Below are positions 1 to 8,029 of a stretch of DNA of 64,000 bases, in pieces. This DNA is from Bacteroidia bacterium (GTDB lineage: Bacteria; Bacteroidota; Bacteroidia; SXHM01), in assembly GCA_022072225.1 (NCBI GenBank), contig JAJVIC010000002.1, positions 533,086-597,085 on the forward strand. Reading direction: 5' to 3'. The translations under genes were made by a program, and so were the position numbers. The notes under the pieces were generated by a model. That model had not been told where the DNA came from. It made no database searches and was given only the letters and a program-made list of their open reading frames with translations. How positions within the stretch are numbered: position 1 is the first letter of the stretch; each line of letters opens with the position of its first letter.

Positions 1-1050
1 TCCGACTATAACTATTTATCCTCGCCTGATGATGTGTATGTAGCGCAGCACCAGATTAAACTTTACGGCTTAAAAACGGGCGATACTGTTGAAGGCAGCG
101 TACGTCCTCCGCGCGAGGGCGAGAAATATTTCCCGCTCATTAAAGTAGATAAAATCAATGGCCGCGATCCTTCTTTTGTTCGTGACCGTGTTCCGTTTGA
201 CTTTTTGACTCCCCTGTTTCCTGATGAGAAATTTAAACTTACCGGACACAAAGAAGAAAACCTCTCTACCCGTATTGTTGACTTGTTTACTCCGCTGGGT
301 AAAGGTCAGCGTGCCCTGATTGTGGCGCAGCCCAAAACCGGTAAAACAGTATTGCTGAAAGATATTGCCAACGCCATAGCAGCTAACCACCCGGAGGTTT
401 ATTTGATTATTCTTTTGATTGACGAGCGGCCTGAAGAGGTTACTGATATGGCACGCAGTGTAAATGCCGAAGTTATTGCTTCTACGTTTGACGAACCTGC
501 CGACCGCCATGTTAAGATTGCCAACATTGTTTTGGAAAAAGCAAAGCGTATGGTGGAGTGTGGACACGATGTGGTTATTCTCCTTGATTCTATTACCCGT
601 CTGGCGCGTGCCTATAACACAGTTCAGCCCGCTTCGGGTAAAATACTTTCGGGTGGTGTGGATGCCAATGCACTCCACAAGCCTAAACGCTTTTTCGGGG
701 CGGCACGTAAGATTGAAAACGGTGGTTCGCTTACCATACTGGCTACGGCACTTACCGAAACCGGCTCTAAAATGGACGAGGTTATTTTTGAAGAGTTTAA
801 AGGTACCGGTAACAGCGAGATGCAGCTCGAACGCAAGCTCAGCAACAAGCGTATGTTCCCTGCTATTGATATTGTGGCCTCTTCAACCAGACGCGATGAT
901 CTGCTGGTGGAAAAAGACCAGTTGCAACGCATCTGGATATTGCGCAACCACCTTGCCGATATGACTCCGCTGGAGGCTATGGAATTTTTGCGCGACCGTA
1001 TTAAAAACACCCAAACCAACGAAGAGTTTTTGATTTCTATGAACAGCTAA
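1..1050 (+). CDS. rho: Transcription termination factor Rho (5' end cut off)
   Basis: This is the C-terminal part of Rho, the hexameric RNA-dependent ATPase/translocase that terminates transcription. The frame is open from base 1, so the true start lies upstream; 349 residues are visible. The first visible residues ([14 protein letters not shown]) match the end of the RNA-binding cold-shock-like domain. The RecA-type motor follows: Walker [13 protein letters not shown] near base 330, Walker [16 protein letters not shown] near base 572, and the GALTDGSKMDE-type region as [17 protein letters not shown] near base 745. The C-terminus is conserved (EEFLISMN). Bacteroidota Rho proteins usually carry a long N-terminal extension, which cannot be judged here. 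The gene ends 41 bases before the next one, in a gap holding two copies of an AATTAGCTGATT-like repeat. Confidence 0.97.
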   Translation, partial: SDYNYLSSPDDVYVAQHQIKLYGLKTGDTVEGSVRPPREGEKYFPLIKVDKINGRDPSFVRDRVPFDFLTPLFPDEKFKLTGHKEENLSTRIVDLFTPLGKGQRALIVAQPKTGKTVLLKDIANAIAANHPEVYLIILLIDERPEEVTDMARSVNAEVIASTFDEPADRHVKIANIVLEKAKRMVECGHDVVILLDSITRLARAYNTVQPASGKILSGGVDANALHKPKRFFGAARKIENGGSLTILATALTETGSKMDEVIFEEFKGTGNSEMQLERKLSNKRMFPAIDIVASSTRRDDLLVEKDQLQRIWILRNHLADMTPLEAMEFLRDRIKNTQTNEEFLISMNS

Positions 1051-1091
1051 GAAGAAAATTAGCTGATTAAAAAAATTAGCTGATTTAACTT

Positions 1092-2786
1092 ATGGCAGCA
1101 AAGAAAAAGCAAGAAGTAATAAAGTCCGAAAAGCCTTTTCCGCTTTGGGCTAAAGCTGTTCTTGCCGTTTTGTTTGTTGCCTATGCTTCGGTATTCATGG
1201 CAAGGGAAATCAACTTTGTTACTGCCGATTTAGGACGTCATATTACCAACGGAAAAGTTACCGTTGAAACCGGCAACATAATTTCCACTAACTTTTATTC
1301 GTATACCGAACCTGATTTTCCGGCTATCAATCATCACTGGGGTTCGGGTGTTATTTTTTACATCATACATGAGGCATTTGGCTTCTCCGGACTTTCTGTT
1401 TTTTATGTATTTACAGTAGTGGGTGCAGCGCTGCTGTTTGGTATGGCAGCACTTCGCTTTGCAGATGCGCGGCTTGTTTTCTTTGCTGCTGTTTTGGCTG
1501 CTCCGCTGCTGGCTTACCGCACGGAGGTAAGACCCGAGGGTATCAGTCTGTTGTTTGCGGGTGTATTCTTTTATATGCTGGTGCTTTTTCGTGAGCATAA
1601 ACTCAGCTATTTAGCTGTGCTCATTCTGTTTGGTGTAGCTCAACTGCTGTGGGTAAACAGCCATATCTTTTTCTTTATGGGTTTTATGCTTACAGGTTTT
1701 TTTATGGCGGAAGAGTATGTTGTCGGTAAGAATAAAGAAAAACTGAAGCACTATGTTATGTTGCTGGCGGTGTTGCTTATTGCATCACTGCTCAATCCGT
1801 TTTTTATAAAAGGCTTGCTGGCTCCGCTTACTATTTTTAAGGAGTATGGGTATATGATTGCCGAAAACCAGAGCGTGTTGTTTATGCAGGAGCGTATGCC
1901 CGGCCCGGTATTTACTCATTTTGAGATTACTGGTTTTGTACTCCTGCTGCTTTTTGCTTTTCTTATTATTCAGAAAAAGCTCATACAGGTGTTGGTGCTT
2001 TTGCTGCCTGTGGTTGCGTTTGGTTTGCTGGGTTTTGTGGCGGTGCGCGGTATTCCGTTGTTTGCGCTGGCTGCAATTCCCGCTTTGGCTTTTTTAATGC
2101 AACACCTAATAGCCCCCTCTAAATCTCCCCCCAAAGGGGAGACTTTCCACCGCACAGGCCATTCAACAGATGGTGCGTTAGCAGAGCCATCCATTTCAAG
2201 TTGGGCTGGCTGGGGTTTTGCCGGTGTTGGTATTCTCATTGTGCTCACCGGTTTCCAGAGCGGGTATGCAACCGATAAGAAAAACAAGCGCCCCAGAGCC
2301 GAATACAGAGAGCCTTCGTATTTCGCGCCCATTAAATATACTACGGGTACGGGACTTTTCGCGGATATGAATCTGTCTGCCGATTTCTTTAAACAGAACA
2401 ATATCAAAGGTCCTGTTTTTAATAACTACGATATTGGAGGCTATCTTATTTATCATCTTTACGGCAAGGAAAAAGTATTTGTAGATAACCGTCCCGAGGC
2501 CTACAGCGTTGACTTTTTTAAGAAAACCTATGTTCCCATGCAGGAGAAGATGGAAAAGTTTCGTGAGGTAGAGCAGCAATATGGATTTAACTGCATCTGG
2601 TTTTACCGCCACGATAATACGCCCTGGGCGCAGCCCTTTTTATTGCAGCTGCTGGAGCAGCCCGATTATGTTCCGGTGTTTGTTGACGGTTTTACCATTA
2701 TGTTTCTGAAGCGCAACGAACAGAATGCGGAGCTGATTAAGAAGTATGAGTTGCCGAAGAGTATGTTCAGGTCGGTGCCGGGGTAA
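1092..2786 (+). CDS. Polytopic membrane protein, GT-C glycosyltransferase-like
   Basis: A 564-residue integral membrane protein. After a lysine-rich cytoplasmic N-terminus there are roughly ten hydrophobic helices to about residue 400, then a soluble C-terminal domain of about 160 residues. The first extracytoplasmic loop carries DLGRHITNGK and INHHWGSGV, resembling the D..WH loops of GT-C/PMT-like membrane proteins. The C-terminal domain has NNYDIGGYLIYHLYG and VFVDNRPEAY, a pattern of uncharacterised membrane proteins related to GT-39. Lipid-linked sugar transfer is therefore an inference. Residues around 341-375 are odd: they are encoded by a dispersed repeat element inserted in frame (bases 2113-2216), giving the low-complexity SKSPPKGETFHRTG in a predicted loop. 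A second copy of the element starts just after the stop codon. Confidence 0.8.
   Translation: MAAKKKQEVIKSEKPFPLWAKAVLAVLFVAYASVFMAREINFVTADLGRHITNGKVTVETGNIISTNFYSYTEPDFPAINHHWGSGVIFYIIHEAFGFSGLSVFYVFTVVGAALLFGMAALRFADARLVFFAAVLAAPLLAYRTEVRPEGISLLFAGVFFYMLVLFREHKLSYLAVLILFGVAQLLWVNSHIFFFMGFMLTGFFMAEEYVVGKNKEKLKHYVMLLAVLLIASLLNPFFIKGLLAPLTIFKEYGYMIAENQSVLFMQERMPGPVFTHFEITGFVLLLLFAFLIIQKKLIQVLVLLLPVVAFGLLGFVAVRGIPLFALAAIPALAFLMQHLIAPSKSPPKGETFHRTGHSTDGALAEPSISSWAGWGFAGVGILIVLTGFQSGYATDKKNKRPRAEYREPSYFAPIKYTTGTGLFADMNLSADFFKQNNIKGPVFNNYDIGGYLIYHLYGKEKVFVDNRPEAYSVDFFKKTYVPMQEKMEKFREVEQQYGFNCIWFYRHDNTPWAQPFLLQLLEQPDYVPVFVDGFTIMFLKRNEQNAELIKKYELPKSMFRSVPG
2113..2216 (+). repeat. Dispersed palindromic repeat, copy A, inside a coding region
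   Basis: This stretch begins CCCCCTCTAAATCTCCC, forms a hairpin (TCCCCCCAAAGGGGAGA), and ends in a degenerate TGCGTTAGCAGAGCC...GGCTGGCTGGGGT. Both ends match copy B at 2790-2932. Copy A lies in frame inside the membrane protein gene and is translated without a stop. Confidence 0.8.
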
Positions 2787-2789
2787 ACA

Positions 2790-2932
2790 CCCCCTCTAAA
2801 TCTCCCCCGATGGGGGAGACTTTGCCAGCGCACTTTCTTTCACATTTTTTCCATACACTTGAGCCAATCCAATTGCCATCAAGAGACTGTGCGTTGGAAA
2901 AGCCCTCCCTTGGGGGAGGGTTTGGGTGGGGT
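2790..2932. repeat. Dispersed palindromic repeat, copy B, between convergent genes
   Basis: The left end is CCCCCTCTAAATCTCCCCC followed by GATGGGGGAGACTTT (hairpin CTCCCCC-gat-GGGGGAG). The right end is AGCCCTCCCTTGGGGGAGGG followed by TTTGGGTGGGGT (hairpin CCCTCCC-ttg-GGGAGGG). The element starts three bases after the stop of the membrane protein gene and ends just before the stop of the convergent transporter gene, so it could act as a bidirectional terminator. Similar GC-hairpin repeats are common in Bacteroidota intergenic regions. Confidence 0.8.
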
Positions 2933-2934
2933 GC

Positions 2935-3264
2935 TCACTTTATCGACATCATAATAACTCCCACCACTACCACCACCGCACCGGCAAGGCGCAGCAGGGT
3001 TATGGGTTCGTTGAACCAGAATACAGATACTAAGTAAAGCCCCACAATGGTGAGCGCAAAGAACACCGTGCTGGCCACCTGCAACGATACAAAGCGCAGC
3101 GACTCAGTAAACAGTACCGAGTTTACCAACCCAAACACCAGGCCTACTGCCAGCCAGCTCCATTTTTTTACGGGCACCAGTTCATTCAGTGCCGAGTATT
3201 TAAAGCCGATGTTGGTGAGTACGTTGGCGATGATGGCGCCTGTGAGGAGTAGGGTTTCTTTCAT
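2935..3264 (-). CDS. Small EamA/SMR-like multidrug transporter-type membrane protein
   Basis: A 109-residue protein that is nearly all hydrophobic, with four predicted helices: residues about 3-22, 36-55, 62-84 and 88-108. The layout matches half-size EamA/SMR-type transporters, with FWFNEPITLLRLAGAVVVVVG before the last helix, the usual ..NEP.....G...I..G signature. Such proteins act as dimers in the inner membrane and export small metabolites or drugs; the substrate cannot be read from the sequence. It is transcribed toward the membrane protein gene, with repeat copy B between the two. Confidence 0.75.
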   Translation of the reverse strand: MKETLLLTGAIIANVLTNIGFKYSALNELVPVKKWSWLAVGLVFGLVNSVLFTESLRFVSLQVASTVFFALTIVGLYLVSVFWFNEPITLLRLAGAVVVVVGVIMMSIK

Positions 3265-3292
3265 GGTGAGGGCGAGTGGGGATAGGGTAAAA

Positions 3293-4963
3293 TTATTTTA
3301 TGAGGGTAATTGTGCCTTTACTTGTTGTTCCATCGGGCTGGGTAAGGATATAGAAATAGGTTCCGGCACTGTGTTTATCACCATCCCAATTATTCTGGTA
3401 ATTATCGGTTTCATAAATCTTATTTCCCCAACGATTGAAGATGGTAAGGGCATTTTTGGTATCACCAATGAGTAGATTTTTTATTTCAAAGTAATCATTT
3501 TGGTTGTCGTTATTAGGAGTAACAAAGTTGGGGATCTCAATTTCATTGTTGGGTTCAATAAGAATTTTATAACCGCAGGTAGAAAACTTAGCAAGATATG
3601 CGTCAAGTGTACCACTCAAGGTGTTTTGAAATCCGTTATGAGCAATGAAGTATGCAGAATTAGTAATACCTATCAAATAAATATTGCCAAAATTATCAGC
3701 GGCTATGCGTCCGTTCTCATCGTGACTAATACCAAAGTAGGTTGCACAGTATAAATTTCCGGCAGAATCAAATGTGGCTATAAACTCGTTTTCTTCTCCT
3801 AAGAGGTTATTCTGAAACCCATTTAGAGCTACCCCTGTTGTGCTATATGAATCGCCACCCATATAGATGTTGCCAAAAATATCAGTAGCTACACTTAATC
3901 CCTCTTCAATAGAAGAGCCACCATAGTATGTAGCCCATAGCCTGTTACCGGCTGAATTGAATTTTACAAGAAATGCATCTATAGCACCACCAAAAGCATT
4001 CTGAAAGCCTGAAGAGGCAATATTTGAGCTGCTCCATGTCCAACCAACAAGGTAAATGTTTCCCAATGTATCAGTAGCAATACTGTAACCATCATCTTCT
4101 TCAGAGCCTCCATAGTAAGTAGCCCAAAGACGATTGCCGTTTGTGTCAAATTTTACAACAAAGGCATCTGCCAGTCCGCCAAAGGTGTTCTGAAATCCGT
4201 TTGAAGCGATGTTATATTGACTGAGTGTAATTCCAGTTAATACAACATTGCCTGATAAATCGGTGGCAACATCATAACCATTATCCTCTCCCAAGCCTCC
4301 GTAATATGTTGCCCATAGCCGATTACCCGATGGGTCAAACTTTACAAGGAAAGCATCAAACTCGCCACTTTTCACATTCTGAAAACCTCCGGAAGCAATT
4401 CCTGAGTTGCTGTTAGTGTATCCTGTCATGTAAATATTCCCGATTTTATCGGTGGTAATGGCGGTTACCTGTTCTACCTCAATTCCTCCATAGTACGTTG
4501 CCCATAACCTATTTCCGTTTGCATCAAATTTTACAAGAAAGGCGTCTGCACTTGAGCTGCTGATGGAGTTTTGAAATCCTCCGGATGCAATTCCATTAGT
4601 GCTGATAGTATGACCTGCGAGGTAAACATTGCCCATCATATCGGTAGTTACATAAGCAGAAGATTCAATTGATGATCCACCGTAATAAGTAGCCCAAAGT
4701 CGGTTTCCGAGTGAATCGAATTTTACAAGAAAGGCATCATATTCACCACCTAAGGTATTTTGAAAGCCGTTATAAGCAATATTTGTAGTGCTTGGTGTAT
4801 AGCCGGTTAAATAAACATTTCCAAAAACATCGGTAGCGCAATCCGTTCCAATTTCATTACCGCTGCCCCCATAATAAGTAGCCCAAAGCCTGTCCGTTTG
4901 CCCCTGCACAGACCCACCAACACCAACCAATAACAAAATCAGCAACAGCTTTTTCATGCTCAA
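3293..4963 (-). CDS. Secreted SBBP beta-propeller protein with T9SS type B sorting domain
   Basis: A 556-residue exported protein. It has an N-terminal signal peptide (KKLLLILLLVGVGGSVQGQ) and then seven SBBP-type repeats of about 60 residues. Each repeat has RLWATYYGGS, a D..GN.Y.TG strand and DAFLVKFD..GN, which together should make a seven-bladed propeller. The C-terminus (from about residue 470: VTPNNDNQNDYFEI, ALTIFNRWGNKIYE, SAGTYFYIL) is a CHU_C/gliding-motility-type domain used as a type B T9SS sorting signal. The protein is therefore expected to cross the outer membrane and attach to the surface or be released. The role of the propeller is unknown. Confidence 0.88.
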   Translation of the reverse strand: MSMKKLLLILLLVGVGGSVQGQTDRLWATYYGGSGNEIGTDCATDVFGNVYLTGYTPSTTNIAYNGFQNTLGGEYDAFLVKFDSLGNRLWATYYGGSSIESSAYVTTDMMGNVYLAGHTISTNGIASGGFQNSISSSSADAFLVKFDANGNRLWATYYGGIEVEQVTAITTDKIGNIYMTGYTNSNSGIASGGFQNVKSGEFDAFLVKFDPSGNRLWATYYGGLGEDNGYDVATDLSGNVVLTGITLSQYNIASNGFQNTFGGLADAFVVKFDTNGNRLWATYYGGSEEDDGYSIATDTLGNIYLVGWTWSSSNIASSGFQNAFGGAIDAFLVKFNSAGNRLWATYYGGSSIEEGLSVATDIFGNIYMGGDSYSTTGVALNGFQNNLLGEENEFIATFDSAGNLYCATYFGISHDENGRIAADNFGNIYLIGITNSAYFIAHNGFQNTLSGTLDAYLAKFSTCGYKILIEPNNEIEIPNFVTPNNDNQNDYFEIKNLLIGDTKNALTIFNRWGNKIYETDNYQNNWDGDKHSAGTYFYILTQPDGTTSKGTITLIK

Positions 4964-5001
4964 ATATACAATTCCATTTTTCTAATTCTTAAATCCTAAT
5001 A

Positions 5002-5041
5002 AAAACAAAAAACCTCGCCACTGGCGAGGTTTTTTGTTTTT
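5002..5041 (-). terminator. Rho-independent terminator after the 5062-5766 gene
   Basis: A perfect hairpin, CCTCGCC-act-GGCGAGG, flanked by A-runs on the left and T-runs on the right. It therefore reads as an intrinsic terminator on either strand. The minus-strand gene at 5062 ends just upstream of it. Confidence 0.85.
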
Positions 5042-5061
5042 GCAAATATTCTGGCGTTTAC

Positions 5062-5766
5062 CTACAAACCGCTAACGGTAATGGTTTGCTCAACGCTGAA
5101 CTCACCGATTTCAACTTCGTTTTTTACGTAGCGCAGGCGGTAGGTCCATTGCTGGGTGGTGCCTGCGGGTGGCATGTCGCTTTTGTCGAGGTAGTTGGGT
5201 TTGCCGTCAAAATCAATTTTTACCCAGCCGCCAGCGGCATTTACTTTTTTGTAGATATTAACCCCATCGCTTTTCAGCTTTTTCCAGCGGATTAATACCT
5301 GCTCGGCTACCACTTCTAATGAAAAAACGGGTTTATACGTGCTGTAATCCACAGTAGAATCGGGTGCCTCAATTTGCAAATCTTCGCCAATGGTTTTTGA
5401 ATAGTTTTGGTTCAACTTTATAGTTCCTGCCAATGCGCGAAAACGCCCTTCAATATTGGGCGATGCGGGCATAACGGGAGGCGTGCTTACATCCACTGCT
5501 ATGGGAAAAGGCGGCATAATGGTGCCGTCTTGCCCGTAGCGCAACTGGTCTTTAAGTTTGGTCCAGTCCTGCGCGTAGGATGCCACTCCGGTGTAGCGTA
5601 TAAACACAAAGTTAAGCCAGTCGCGGTCGGTACCCAACCCTGCCAGTTGGGCTGCCGAAAGACCGAAAAGGGCTGCATAGCCGGTTGCGGGGTTAATAAG
5701 TTTGCTGCTGAAGTTTTCGAACTGAGCAAGAAATTGGAGGTCTGCTCTTTTAATAAAGTCTGCCAT
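5062..5766 (-). CDS. Hypothetical protein with C-terminal fibronectin-like region
   Basis: A 234-residue protein I do not recognise. It has no signal peptide. The N-terminal half (ADFIKRADLQFLAQFENFS, YAALFGLSAAQLAGL) looks helical. The C-terminal half (VFSLEVVAEQVLIRWKK, TTQQWTYRLRYVKN, FSVEQTITVSG) has the strand pattern of a fibronectin type III-like domain. It starts at an ATG 19 bases downstream of a repetitive ORF on the same strand and is followed by a strong terminator. Proteins of this layout behind Ala/Lys/Arg-rich repeats occur in other Bacteroidota from memory, but no function is known to me. Confidence 0.7.
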   Translation of the reverse strand: MADFIKRADLQFLAQFENFSSKLINPATGYAALFGLSAAQLAGLGTDRDWLNFVFIRYTGVASYAQDWTKLKDQLRYGQDGTIMPPFPIAVDVSTPPVMPASPNIEGRFRALAGTIKLNQNYSKTIGEDLQIEAPDSTVDYSTYKPVFSLEVVAEQVLIRWKKLKSDGVNIYKKVNAAGGWVKIDFDGKPNYLDKSDMPPAGTTQQWTYRLRYVKNEVEIGEFSVEQTITVSGL

Positions 5767-5785
5767 GTTTTTGATTTTTTAGTGA

Positions 5786-6127
5786 TTAGTTTATAGTTTG
5801 ATGAATAGAAAAAACAATTTTTGCTTCGGCACAGGTTTTCTGAGCCTTGGCACGAGCCTTTGGTGCTTCGGCACGGATGCTTCGAGCCTTGGCACGGACC
5901 TTTGGTGCCTCGGCACGGATGCTCCGAGCTTTGGCACGGGCCTTCGGTGCTTCGGCACGGATGTTTCGAGCCTTGGCACGGACCTTTGGTGCCTCGGCAC
6001 GGTTGCTCCGTGCTTTGGCACCGATGAACTGTGCCTCGGCACAGGGGTTCGGGGCCTTGGCACCAATGCATGGTGCCCAAGCAAAACTGCTTCCTAAACT
6101 GTGTGCCTCTGTTGCCTGATATTTCAT
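5786..6127 (-). CDS. Possible Ala/Arg/Lys heptad-repeat protein over a minisatellite
   Basis: This 113-residue ORF starts at an ATG (KYQATEAHSLG) and consists mostly of seven-residue repeats of the form AKARSIR / AEAPKVR, encoded by a 21-bp DNA repeat. It has the same direction as the following gene, which starts 19 bases after its stop, so the two could be one transcript. The repeat length is a multiple of three and has no stops, so five other frames are also open here. Coding status is therefore uncertain. If translated, it would be a very basic, probably helical protein. Confidence 0.35.
   Translation of the reverse strand: MKYQATEAHSLGSSFAWAPCIGAKAPNPCAEAQFIGAKARSNRAEAPKVRAKARNIRAEAPKARAKARSIRAEAPKVRAKARSIRAEAPKARAKAQKTCAEAKIVFSIHQTIN
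5821..6080. repeat. 21-bp minisatellite (about 12 units)
   Basis: Tandem units close to YTYGGCACGGNNYTTYGNGC with a 42-bp super-period: units alternate between CTTGGCACGGACCTTTGGTG-type and CTCGGCACGGATGCTCCGAG-type. The units diverge toward both edges. All six reading frames stay open through most of the array. Confidence 0.85.
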
Positions 6128-6224
6128 AAGAATTTGAAAATAGCGTAGCTGACCGATGAGGCAAACATCAGTAACAAAATAATTTTCTGCAAAAACTTGT
6201 TAGGGCAAAATGCCCTTTCCCGTT

Positions 6225-6518
6225 TTAAGGAAAGCTTACAATGCCCAGCACAAGCGCAATGTAGAGCATGTGTGCATCGTTTTCCGCGCCCAGCAAGCCC
6301 CGTATAGTGGTTATGCGTGTGCCGCAGCCTTTGGGCTTAAGCCCTTCGTGATCGGCAATTTCCTTAAGGGAGTAGCCCATAGCCCATAGTTTCAGCGTTT
6401 TTTTCTGTTCGGGGCTTAACGCATGTTTGCATGCTTTGCTGATTTCTTTTTGCGGTGGCAGCGGTTTGCACCTGCGGCCGGTACGTTTGTTTTTCATGGT
6501 AAATTGGTTTTTTACCAT
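6225..6518 (-). CDS. Small LuxR/GerE-type helix-turn-helix protein
   Basis: A 97-residue protein with a basic N-terminus (KNKRTGRRCKPLPP) and a C-terminal HTH of the LuxR/GerE or sigma-70 region 4 type: LSPEQKKTLKLWAMGYSLKE, then IADHEGLKPKGCGTRITTIR. There is no sensory domain. Two in-frame starts are possible (6518 and 6497). Both lie in the arms of a 13-bp perfect inverted repeat, so the gene may be autoregulated. The target genes are unknown. DNA binding is a family-level inference. Confidence 0.7.
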   Translation of the reverse strand: MVKNQFTMKNKRTGRRCKPLPPQKEISKACKHALSPEQKKTLKLWAMGYSLKEIADHEGLKPKGCGTRITTIRGLLGAENDAHMLYIALVLGIVSFP

Positions 6519-6523
6519 GAAAA
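6491..6523. promoter_or_regulatory. 13-bp perfect inverted repeat over both start codons of the HTH gene
   Basis: The arms TTTTCATGGTAAA and TTTACCATGAAAA are separated by seven bases (TTGGTTT). Each arm contains an ATG for the leftward HTH gene. It could be an autoregulatory operator or an mRNA hairpin hiding the start. Confidence 0.5.
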
Positions 6524-6582
6524 TAAAAAGGATGATAAAAGTTGGGTAGTGGCAGGGGGGGTAGGCGGGGTGCTTTTTTTGT

Positions 6583-6590
6583 TAAGTTTG
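6583..6590 (+). promoter_or_regulatory. Bacteroidota-type -7 element TAAGTTTG
   Basis: TAAGTTTG matches the TAnnTTTG consensus and ends five bases before the ATG at 6596. The transcript may therefore start at or next to the start codon. No clear TTTG at -33 is visible upstream. Confidence 0.4.
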
Positions 6591-6595
6591 TTGCT

Positions 6596-7978
6596 ATGAA
6601 AAATATTTTTCTTTTTTTGATTTTACTGCTTACTAATTTTTATACCTCGCAGGCTACCCACAACAGCGGAGGAATTATCACCTACCGCCATATCAGCGGC
6701 ACCACCTACGAAGCTACTGTTACTACTTATACAATCGCTGGTTCACCTTCAGACACTGATGCACTTGAATTCTATTGGGGTGATGGAAGTATGGATACTA
6801 TACCATTTGTAAATGACACTATAACATCTGATTTTATTAAAAGCAGTTTCATCGGAACCCACACCTATTTTTCAGATGGAAGCTATGTACTTCATGTGCA
6901 ACTGGAGAATTGGAGCAGTGGAATTATAAATTTACCTAATTCAGTCAATGTTCCGTTCTACTTAGAAACTTTTCTATTGATAGATAATAGTGTCGGTAAC
7001 AATACATCGGCTTGTACATCAACAGAACCTATTTTTTCTGGCTTTCCAAATGAGAAGTTTACATACAATCCAACCTTTTATGATACAGATGGTGATTGTC
7101 TTTCGTTTGAACTTATCAATACACTTGATTCAAATGGCAGCACTGTAAACGGCTATACTATTCCGGTTGGAGTTAGCATTGACCCAATCAATGGAGAGTT
7201 TACATGGGATAACGTACCTGCAATTGGCAAATATGCTTTTACAATAAAAGTAAATGAATTTCGCAATGGTATATATGTCGGCTATGTGCTGATTAACCTT
7301 AATATTGAGATTTCCGGAATACATGAATATCAGACAACGTTTGGTTCACTATTATGGAATACCGATAATGCCGGTAATTATGTATATACTATAGAACCTG
7401 GTGACAGTATACAGTTAAATGTATACTTTGCCAATACTCCAGGTGGCGGACCTCCAATGGGTGTAATACCCTTTGGCGAGCCGTTTTTATTTCAAAATAC
7501 TGCTTCATTTAATTTGATTAACCAGAATGGAAATTTTGGTTCATATTATTCAGTTACATATAGCTTTAAATGGAAGCCTGAAATTGCCAGATGTGCGCCT
7601 TATTTTGTTTGTTTTAGAGGCGACCAGCTAATAGGTGGCCCTAAAGATTTAACATTAATGATATTTGTAAGAGATCAAACTACCACCAATTGCGATTCTA
7701 CTTGCAATAATATTCTTTCAATCTCTGAGACTCCTGAAACTTCTACGTTCACTCTTTTCCCCAACCCCGCCTCAACCACCCTCACCATACAATCATCAAC
7801 CACCAACCAGCAAACACTGAAAATTATAAACGTGCAGGGGCAGCTTGTCACCCTGAGCGTAGTCGAAGGGCAACAAACAACAATTGATATTTCCCAACTC
7901 CCCACCGGTCTCTACCATCTGCTGCTTGAAGATAATCAGGGCAGGGTAGCGGCTAAGAAGTTGGTGATAGCGCGGTAG
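6596..7978 (+). CDS. Secreted T9SS-sorted protein with PKD/cadherin-like domains
   Basis: A 460-residue exported protein. I chose the ATG at 6596 because it gives a standard signal peptide (KNIFLFLILLLTNFYTSQA); a longer open frame upstream lacks one. The body has beta-sandwich sequence such as LEFYWGDGSMDTIPF, GTHTYFSDGSYVLHV and FYDTDGDCLSFEL, followed by VSIDPINGEFTWDNVP. This resembles PKD and dystroglycan/cadherin-like modules in gliding-associated surface proteins. The C-terminus is a type A T9SS sorting domain (LFPNPASTTLTI ... LPTGLYHLLLEDNQGRV). A short dispersed repeat is inserted in frame in this sorting domain and encodes TLSVVEG. Binding partners are unknown. Confidence 0.85.
   Translation: MKNIFLFLILLLTNFYTSQATHNSGGIITYRHISGTTYEATVTTYTIAGSPSDTDALEFYWGDGSMDTIPFVNDTITSDFIKSSFIGTHTYFSDGSYVLHVQLENWSSGIINLPNSVNVPFYLETFLLIDNSVGNNTSACTSTEPIFSGFPNEKFTYNPTFYDTDGDCLSFELINTLDSNGSTVNGYTIPVGVSIDPINGEFTWDNVPAIGKYAFTIKVNEFRNGIYVGYVLINLNIEISGIHEYQTTFGSLLWNTDNAGNYVYTIEPGDSIQLNVYFANTPGGGPPMGVIPFGEPFLFQNTASFNLINQNGNFGSYYSVTYSFKWKPEIARCAPYFVCFRGDQLIGGPKDLTLMIFVRDQTTTNCDSTCNNILSISETPETSTFTLFPNPASTTLTIQSSTTNQQTLKIINVQGQLVTLSVVEGQQTTIDISQLPTGLYHLLLEDNQGRVAAKKLVIAR
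7845..7870 (+). repeat. Short dispersed repeat inside the T9SS sorting domain
   Basis: TTGTCACCCTGAGCG continues into TAGTCGAAGGG, with CCCT/AGGG ends. It matches from memory a palindrome-like repeat very common between genes in Bacteroidota. Here it is translated in frame as VTLSVVEG between QGQL and QQTTIDIS. Confidence 0.65.
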
Positions 7979-8029
7979 CGCTTTTTTATTCCCGCTATTT
8001 CGCCACCTTTGCAGTATAAAAAAACAAAA

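Noticed and set aside
2810-3037. A plus-strand ORF after the membrane protein gene
   Set aside because: It starts in the hairpin repeat and then runs antisense through the transporter gene.
5499-6164. A 221-codon minus-strand ORF covering the minisatellite
   Set aside because: It overlaps the well-supported 5062-5766 gene in another frame, and its Cys-rich sequence is just another reading of the 21-bp unit.
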